Part shown: piece after piece, positions 31,706 to 36,595 of the stretch
Layout: each line of letters starts with the position of its first letter
How positions within the stretch are numbered: position 1 is the stretch's first letter
Made by a program: the position numbers and the translations under genes
DNA from: Methanomicrobiales archaeon
GTDB taxonomy: Archaea > Halobacteriota > Methanomicrobia > Methanomicrobiales > Methanospirillaceae
Reading direction: 5' to 3'
Assembly (NCBI GenBank): GCA_025358115.1
Contig: JANYKQ010000043.1
Coordinates: 1 to 36,595, forward strand
DNA length: 36,595 bases
The notes under the pieces: model-generated
What the model saw: only the letters and a program-made list of their open reading frames with translations
Told to the model about the DNA's origin: nothing
Databases searched by the model: none

Positions 31706-31818
31706 AGGATTACTATTGGATTTTGTGCCTCTTCAATTTTCAGGTACCCAAATTATCTGGTATTAAGTTCCGTTTGACGGGTATACCTTTCTGAAGATCA
31801 AAAAATAAACCGGAAAAT

Positions 31819-32292
31819 TCAGAGAATATAGCTGGTCAGATCTTTTGCAATCACCCAGTCGCAGTAGTGGCAGTGAAGTCCCGTGGGCAGCACGCGGAAC
31901 TTGCTCCGGATGGGTTCATTGGTGTTCGAGATACAGCCCGGGTTGGGGCAGCGGACCAGTCCTTCGATGACCGTGGGGATCTCGACTCCTTTCTTCTCAC
32001 AGACTTTGAAATTCCGGATGATATTGATCGATGCATGCGGGGAGATGAGGGCTATCCGGTCGACTTCTTCTTTGGAGAGTTCCCGGTTGGTGAGCTTGAC
32101 TATGTCTTTTCGCCCCATGTTCCGGCTCGGGACATTGGTGGCAATCGAGAGTGCCTCCTGGGTAGTTCCGGTGATCCCGAGGATCTTGACGACATTGAGC
32201 GCTTCACCGCCTTCGATATGATCGATCACGGTACCGTTCCTGATCCTCCGGACGAGAAGGCCTTCATTCTCCCCGGCCTCGGTATGGGTCAT
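31819..32292 (-). CDS. pyrI: Aspartate carbamoyltransferase regulatory chain
   Basis: PyrI binds allosteric nucleotides and assembles with PyrB into the archaeal aspartate transcarbamylase holoenzyme. The 157-residue protein has the allosteric domain with GTVIDHIEGGEALNVVKIL and the zinc domain with CPNPGC and CHYC near the C-terminus (four Cys). The N-terminus has an extra MTHTEAGENEG that is variable in the family. Its ATG overlaps the pyrB stop by 4 bases, so the catalytic and regulatory chains are translated together. Confidence 0.96.
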   Translation of the reverse strand: MTHTEAGENEGLLVRRIRNGTVIDHIEGGEALNVVKILGITGTTQEALSIATNVPSRNMGRKDIVKLTNRELSKEEVDRIALISPHASINIIRNFKVCEKKGVEIPTVIEGLVRCPNPGCISNTNEPIRSKFRVLPTGLHCHYCDWVIAKDLTSYIL

Positions 32293-33191
32293 TGCATCAC
32301 ATCCATGAGCATTGCCATCCGGACCGGGACGCCGTTCTTTGACTGTTCAAAGTACCGGGCATGGGGAGATTCATCCACACGCGGGTCTATCTCATCCACT
32401 CGCGGAAGGGGGTGGAGCACGATGAGATGTTCTTTTGCCTCAGTCAGAAGTTCCGGGGTGATCCGGTAACTGGATGCAACGTTAAAGTAGGACGCGGAAT
32501 CGGGGAAGCGTTCCCGCTGCAGACGGGTGACATAGAGCACATCGACCAGGCCAATCATTTCCTCTATCGTATCATGGTTCACGATCTTCATTCCCTTGTC
32601 AGCAAGCTCGGTGGCGAGCGTGTCGGGGAGTTCGAGTCCCGTGGGGGAGAGGGTGTGCAGCCGGACATTGTATAAAGAGAGTGCGGATGCAAGCGAATGT
32701 GCCGTGCGCCCATACCGGAGATCCCCGACCAGCGCCACATCGATTGCATCGATGGGCATGGACTGGCGGATGGTGTACAGGTCCAGCAGTGTCTGGGAAG
32801 GGTGCTGGCCGGCACCATCCCCGGCATTGATGACCGGGACCGTTGCAAATTCTGCTGCAAGACGCGCAGCACCCTCCTTGGGATGCCTGATAACAATGGC
32901 GTCGGCATACCCGCTCACAACGCGGATGGTATCTGCAAGCGTCTCGCCTTTTGCCATGGAGCAGGCATCCACGCTTCCGACCGATACGGATGTGCCCCCA
33001 AGCCGGGCAATAGCGGATTCAAATGACATCCGGGTCCGGGTACTGGGTTCAAAGAAGAGGACGGCAAGGATCTTGCCGCTGAGTGCATTACGGTCGTATT
33101 TTTTGCTGTCGATCTGCCGTGCATGATCCATCAGGCGGTCAATTTCACTCCTGTCAAAATCCTTAATCGAAATGATGTGTCGCGTTGCCAC
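32289..33191 (-). CDS. pyrB: Aspartate carbamoyltransferase catalytic chain
   Basis: PyrB joins carbamoyl phosphate and aspartate to carbamoyl aspartate, the second step of pyrimidine synthesis. The 300-residue protein has the carbamoyl-phosphate site FFEPSTRTRMSFESA (about residues 47-61), the HPSQTLLDLYTI stretch, VALVGDLRYGRTAHS, and the loop HPLPRVDEIDPRV. The start is a GTG at 33191 with GGAGGGG immediately in front, a gap of one or two bases, and a TATA box (ATATAA, about 33216-33221) 27 bases upstream. The transcript may therefore be leaderless and the purine run incidental. Confidence 0.96.
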   Translation of the reverse strand: MATRHIISIKDFDRSEIDRLMDHARQIDSKKYDRNALSGKILAVLFFEPSTRTRMSFESAIARLGGTSVSVGSVDACSMAKGETLADTIRVVSGYADAIVIRHPKEGAARLAAEFATVPVINAGDGAGQHPSQTLLDLYTIRQSMPIDAIDVALVGDLRYGRTAHSLASALSLYNVRLHTLSPTGLELPDTLATELADKGMKIVNHDTIEEMIGLVDVLYVTRLQRERFPDSASYFNVASSYRITPELLTEAKEHLIVLHPLPRVDEIDPRVDESPHARYFEQSKNGVPVRMAMLMDVMQ

Positions 33192-33215
33192 CCCTCCACG
33201 ATAACGTTCTTACGA

Positions 33216-33221
33216 TTATAT
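33216..33221 (-). promoter_or_regulatory. TATA box for pyrBI
   Basis: ATATAA on the minus strand lies about 27 bases before the pyrB GTG start, so transcription would begin at or near the start codon. Confidence 0.5.
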
Positions 33222-33404
33222 GATCGTCCTTTCCTAATTAGCTATTCTTCAATTGGGGAGTAAGGATTGAAGCGAAGGGTATCATGCGATATGGTCCGGG
33301 AATTTACGGCAGCACTTCCAGGATTCATGTCATGCACTGACAGGAATGATATTATTGGATGCTTACGCATTTTTTATCTGGATTATTAGTTGCGAGGGTG
33401 AAGT

Positions 33405-34499
33405 GTGGTCAATATCCCCATTGCGCGACCGGCCATAGGTCAGGAAGAGATCTCGGCAGTAACAGCAGTTCTCGAATCCGGAATGCTTGCTGCCGGTGAC
33501 AGGGTGCTGGAACTCGAGACAAAATTTGCCGATTTTTGCGGCACAACGCATGCGGTGGCGATAAACAACGGGACCGCGGCCCTTCATGCGGCTCTCCTTG
33601 CCGCAGATATCGGTCACGGGGACGAAGTTATTGTTCCGTCTTTCTCGTTTATTGCAACTGCATCGGCAGTCCTGATGTGCGGGGCAAAGCCGATCTTCTG
33701 CGATGTCAATGACCAGACGTTCACTATTAATCCCGAACAGCTCGAAGAGCGGGTTACCCCGCGGACCCGGGCGGTCATCGGTGTGCACCTCTATGGTCAG
33801 CCGTCCGATATCGAGGGTGTTCAGAAGGTCTGCCAGCTGCACAACCTTAAGTTGATCGAGGATGCGGCCCAGGCACATGGCGCCCTGTACAATGGCAGCA
33901 AGGTCGGAAGTTTCGGGCACTTCGGTTGCTTTTCCTTCTATGCCACGAAAAACATGATCACCGGTGAAGGGGGGATGGTCACGACGAGCGAGAAGGCGTA
34001 CGCGGAGCGCCTGCGCCTGATCATCAATCACGGCCAGAGTGAAAAGTATGTCCACACCCGGCTTGGCTACAACTACCGCATGACGGATATGGCAGCGGCC
34101 CTTGGGATTGTCCAGTTAAAGAAGCTGGATAAGTTTAACCTTCGCCGGAGGAAGAATGCGGATTTCTACAATGCGAACCTCTCGGTCAAGGGGCTCATCA
34201 CGCCATATGTTGCTCCCGGTATGCATCACGTCTACCACCAGTACGTGATCCGTCTGACCGATGAGTTTCCGATGAAACGCGATGCATTCATGGATTACCT
34301 GAAGTCCAAGGGGATAGGTTCAGCAGTGCACTATCCCATACCTATCCATCGCCAGCCATTATTCAGGCTTACGAATTATCCGGATCCCTGTCCGGTCTCC
34401 ACCCAGCTCTCCTCATCCGTGCTGAGCCTGCCGGTCCACCCGCTGCTGGACCAGAAAGAGCTTGCCTTTATCTGTGAAACTATCAACAAGGTGAAGTGA
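33405..34499 (+). CDS. DegT/DnrJ/EryC1/StrS family PLP aminotransferase
   Basis: A 364-residue fold-type I aminotransferase of the DegT group, which transfers an amino group to nucleotide-linked keto-sugars for surface polysaccharides. Visible signatures are IPIARPAIGQEEISAV at the start, the PLP phosphate region around NNGTAALHAALLA, EDAAQAHGA, and the catalytic lysine in FSFYATKNMITGEGG. The GTG start at 33405 has GAGGGTG at 33394-33400 with a 4-base gap. It stands alone, without sugar-nucleotide genes next to it, so its exact substrate is unknown. T-runs at 34519-34533 may terminate it. Confidence 0.92.
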   Translation: MVNIPIARPAIGQEEISAVTAVLESGMLAAGDRVLELETKFADFCGTTHAVAINNGTAALHAALLAADIGHGDEVIVPSFSFIATASAVLMCGAKPIFCDVNDQTFTINPEQLEERVTPRTRAVIGVHLYGQPSDIEGVQKVCQLHNLKLIEDAAQAHGALYNGSKVGSFGHFGCFSFYATKNMITGEGGMVTTSEKAYAERLRLIINHGQSEKYVHTRLGYNYRMTDMAAALGIVQLKKLDKFNLRRRKNADFYNANLSVKGLITPYVAPGMHHVYHQYVIRLTDEFPMKRDAFMDYLKSKGIGSAVHYPIPIHRQPLFRLTNYPDPCPVSTQLSSSVLSLPVHPLLDQKELAFICETINKVK

Positions 34500-34518
34500 T
34501 GAAGCCCGGTAAAATTCC

Positions 34519-34533
34519 TTTTTAATGTTTTTT
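34519..34533 (+). terminator. T-rich terminator after the DegT gene
   Basis: Two runs, TTTTT (34519-34523) and TTTTTT (34528-34533), begin 20 bases after the stop codon. Confidence 0.45.
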
Positions 34534-34621
34534 CCCGCTTTCATTCATCCCGAAAACTCCTGAATTTTTCGCTTCCAAAATGGTGATTTTCCCCATCCCG
34601 TAAAAGGCCGGAATCTGTATC

Positions 34622-34632
34622 CCCTTATAAGT
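34622..34632 (+). promoter_or_regulatory. Probable TATA box for the DUF169 gene
   Basis: CCCTTATAAGT lies about 42 bases before the ATG at 34669, giving a short leader of roughly 15 bases. Confidence 0.45.
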
Positions 34633-34668
34633 GATCACCTTAAATCCCAACAAGGAATACAGGCATAT

Positions 34669-35442
34669 ATGGACACCGATCTCCGCGATCGTTTCACGGC
34701 CTTGTGGCAGAACTATTTTCCCGGCACAGAACTGCCGATCACGTTTGAATTCAGAAATGTATCGGTAACTGCCAAAAAAGTCCCCCCTCCGGAAGGCTGG
34801 CGCTGTCTCATCTGCCAGATTGGCCGGGCCAGGAACGGGACCCCAATCACTATGGATGCCCGTTCCGTTACCTGCAGGGGGGGACTCATGTATACGGGAT
34901 ATTCCCATGAACGGCCCCCGGATTTCCGGTACTTCCTCTCGCACGGGAAAGCGGGCGGTGTGGAAGGGGAACGGTACAAGCAGACCCCGGAGATTGTCGA
35001 TGCCTGGGAGAAGCTGATCCCGTTCTTTTCCTCTTTGGGAAAGGATCTCGTCATTACCCGGTGGGACCAGCTGATGGAAGATGACAATCCCGATGCGGTG
35101 ATCTTCTTTGCCCGCCCCGAAGTCATGAGCGGGCTGTTCACGCTTGCAAATTTTGACCAGAGCGATCCCAACGGCGTCATCTGCCCGATGGGTGCCGGGT
35201 GCAGTTCCATTATCTATTACCCTTGGCTCGAACAGCAGAAAGAAAATCCCAAGGTTATACTGGGCATGTTCGATCCTTCAGCCCGCCCCTGTGTACCGCT
35301 CGATATGCTGACGATGGCGTTTCCCATGAAGAAATTTGCCCGGGTTATCGGTTATATGGAGGAGAGTTTCCTGATCACGAAGACATGGGATACGGTAAAA
35401 AAGAAGATTGAGCGGAGTGCAACGCTTAATCAGAAGAACTGA
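34669..35442 (+). CDS. DUF169 family protein
   Basis: A 257-residue DUF169 protein common in methanogens and anaerobes. It contains conserved cysteine segments: WRCLICQIGRARNG (about residues 44-57), VTCRGGLMYTGY, and GVICPMGAGCSSIIYYPWLE (about residues 172-191). FFARPEVMSGLFTLANF and GMFDPSARPCVPLDMLTMAF follow the usual family layout. There is no signal peptide or membrane segment. The cysteines suggest metal or Fe-S binding, but no reaction is established. It is flanked by unrelated genes and likely transcribed alone. Confidence 0.82.
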   Translation: MDTDLRDRFTALWQNYFPGTELPITFEFRNVSVTAKKVPPPEGWRCLICQIGRARNGTPITMDARSVTCRGGLMYTGYSHERPPDFRYFLSHGKAGGVEGERYKQTPEIVDAWEKLIPFFSSLGKDLVITRWDQLMEDDNPDAVIFFARPEVMSGLFTLANFDQSDPNGVICPMGAGCSSIIYYPWLEQQKENPKVILGMFDPSARPCVPLDMLTMAFPMKKFARVIGYMEESFLITKTWDTVKKKIERSATLNQKN

Positions 35443-35488
35443 TTGTCGCTGTTCCGGATAGTTACCGGTCCTTCCGGTACTCCATTTT

Positions 35489-36214
35489 CTATTTCCTAGC
35501 TATCGTCACATACCCTGAGTGACTCACTGAGGTAGATGGCCGGGTCCCTCTCTTGGACCGGGTCATCTCCCGCTCGATCAGCTCGTGGGTATGCACCTCG
35601 CGGAATAACGGGGTGGCTTCATCGACTACGATTGCCATCTGCTCTAAGAATGGGGTGTAACACGCGAGATATCCGCCGGATCGCAGCAGGGTAAATGCAT
35701 GTCTCACATGCTCGGGCTGGATCTGGAGATCGAGATGCACCACGTCATACCTCCCTTCCGCTGCAAGGAAATCTGCGGCCACTGCTTCAACATTCGTGAG
35801 TTTCGACTCGGTGATGTTCTTCATTGCAAGCGTGGAGAACTCCGGCCGGACCTCATAGGTCTTTACGGTCTTTGCCACACCGCCAAAGAAGATCGCGGCA
35901 ATCCCGCTGCCGGTACCGGCATCGAGCACATCGTCATGGTGATTCATGCCGGTATACGCTATGACGAGTCCGATGTCTTTTGGGAGCATCGGGGCACCTG
36001 ACCGCTTGCCATACGCGAAAAAATCGGTTGGGCGCGGGATACGGATGGTAAACTCTGCACCGCTGTGGGTTGTGATGATATCCCCGCCGGATTTACCGAC
36101 AATGGACTCGAGCTCGATCTGGCCCTTGTCGGTGCCGAGTTTCCCCGGTCCTGCCTTGACCCAGAATTCCCTTCCCTCGCCAACGAGCAGTACCCGATCG
36201 CCCGGCTCGATCAT
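35489..36214 (-). CDS. trmI: tRNA (adenine(58)-N(1))-methyltransferase TrmI
   Basis: TrmI forms m1A at position 58 (and 57 in archaea) in the T-loop of tRNA. The 241-residue protein has the small N-terminal beta-barrel domain, the family segment IRIPRPTDFFAYGKRSGAP, and motif I VLDAGTGSGIAAIFFG (about residues 95-110). Next come the acidic strand end TYEVRPEF and the catalytic region VVHLDLQIQPEHVRHA. The C-terminal SVSHSGYVTIARK is typical. The ATG overlaps the stop of the nac gene by 4 bases, so NAC and TrmI are coupled. TrmI acts near the position modified by TrmY/Pus10. Confidence 0.94.
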   Translation of the reverse strand: MIEPGDRVLLVGEGREFWVKAGPGKLGTDKGQIELESIVGKSGGDIITTHSGAEFTIRIPRPTDFFAYGKRSGAPMLPKDIGLVIAYTGMNHHDDVLDAGTGSGIAAIFFGGVAKTVKTYEVRPEFSTLAMKNITESKLTNVEAVAADFLAAEGRYDVVHLDLQIQPEHVRHAFTLLRSGGYLACYTPFLEQMAIVVDEATPLFREVHTHELIEREMTRSKRGTRPSTSVSHSGYVTIARK

Positions 36215-36561
36215 GAGCTGGAGAGGTGCATGATCGCTTCGGCGATATCGCCCTTGGTCGCAACGAGGGCTTCTTTTGCCTTCTCTTCCGATACGTTTGC
36301 CGATGCCGCAACCATCGTGATATCTTCTTTGGGGATCTCTACATTAGCAGGTTCGAACCGGATATCCCCGGTGATCTGGTACGTTGTTGAGCCCTGCATG
36401 GTCATTGCCTGGACCTCTGCCGAGTCAAAGACATAGTTTCCCTTTGGTGTCTTAATGACAATACTCTGCACGTCTTCAATCGGCTCGACATTCATGCCGA
36501 GCTTCTTCATCATCGCCTTCATCTGGCGTGGATTGATATTTCCCGGAAGCATCTTTCTCAC
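36211..36561 (-). CDS. nac: Nascent polypeptide-associated complex protein
   Basis: Archaeal NAC is a homodimer at the ribosome exit tunnel that contacts emerging chains. The 116-residue protein begins MRKMLPGNINPRQMKAMMKK, the basic ribosome-contacting segment, followed by the NAC barrel (VQSIVIKTPKGNYVFDSAEV to about residue 75). A UBA domain closes it (MVAASANVSEEKAKEALVAT to the end). An alternative ATG at 36552 would remove three residues. It precedes trmI with a 4-base overlap. Confidence 0.96.
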   Translation of the reverse strand: MRKMLPGNINPRQMKAMMKKLGMNVEPIEDVQSIVIKTPKGNYVFDSAEVQAMTMQGSTTYQITGDIRFEPANVEIPKEDITMVAASANVSEEKAKEALVATKGDIAEAIMHLSSS

Positions 36562-36595
36562 TACCCTGCCGTACTCTTACGGCTACTCCATAATT

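Noticed and set aside
1-36595. CRISPR array, insertion sequence, prophage or integrase attachment site
   Set aside because: No spaced direct repeats of array type, no transposase or integrase frame, and neither tRNA gene has a duplicated 3' end nearby.

Overview
The window is archaeal and methanogen-like. It carries SRP54/FtsY, prefoldin, NAC, RNA polymerase subunit Rpo4, ribosomal protein L21e, Pus10/TrmY, an archaeal-type phosphopantetheine adenylyltransferase, a UbiA-type DGGGP (ether lipid) synthase, a PyrB/PyrI pair, a 4-vinyl-reductase-domain protein, an HdrA-like flavoprotein and multi-PKD surface proteins. Together with the moderate GC content and the style of the PAS/histidine-kinase proteins, this points to Methanomicrobiales, probably near Methanoregula or Methanosphaerula. 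That placement is inference; no database was searched.

Layout. 1-6582 (+): a dense translation/secretion/RNA-modification cluster: prefoldin alpha (5' truncated by the window edge), ftsY, srp54, trmY, pus10, rpl21e, rpoF, DUF655 and rsmA/ksgA. Most junctions overlap or are a few bases long, so it reads as one operon. 6583-8665: a gene-free promoter region, then a V4R-domain protein and a PAS protein without an ATPase domain (sensory pair). 8845-11867: a DUF1848 protein with a C-terminal radical-SAM-like cysteine motif, thiC facing it, and an HemK2-like methyltransferase. 11885-16843: a small two-helix membrane protein, an ABC-2 exporter (permease and ATPase), a PsiE-like membrane protein damaged by two compensating frameshifts, a HEAT-repeat protein and several small unknown proteins. 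16924-20901: tRNA-Glu(CTC), a DRG/OBG-type GTPase, a soluble PAS histidine kinase, trm1 and tRNA-Arg(CCT). 20960-26288: DGGGP synthase, a bactofilin-like protein, a tightly packed leftward operon (gamma carbonic anhydrase-like, short HdrA-like flavoprotein, mtnA, DUF116), and coaD. 26358-31705: two neighbouring PKD-repeat surface proteins, one fused to an M50/site-2-protease-like membrane domain, and an MscS channel. 31819-36561: pyrB-pyrI, a DegT-family aminotransferase, a DUF169 protein, and nac-trmI.

How the genes fit together. Both ends hold cotranslational factors (SRP, its receptor, prefoldin, NAC). tRNA and rRNA modification recurs across the window: Pus10 makes pseudouridine 54 and TrmY methylates it, TrmI methylates A58, Trm1 methylates G26, and KsgA dimethylates 16S rRNA. 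The rest is biosynthesis (thiamine, pyrimidine, CoA, ether lipid, methylthioribose salvage), sensing and cell-surface functions. I found no CRISPR array, insertion sequence, prophage or clear defence island. The least ordinary items are the PKD/M50-like fusion with HDxxH in place of HExxH, the DUF1848 protein with its CxxxCxxC motif at the C-terminus, the orphan short HdrA, and the frameshifted PsiE-like gene.
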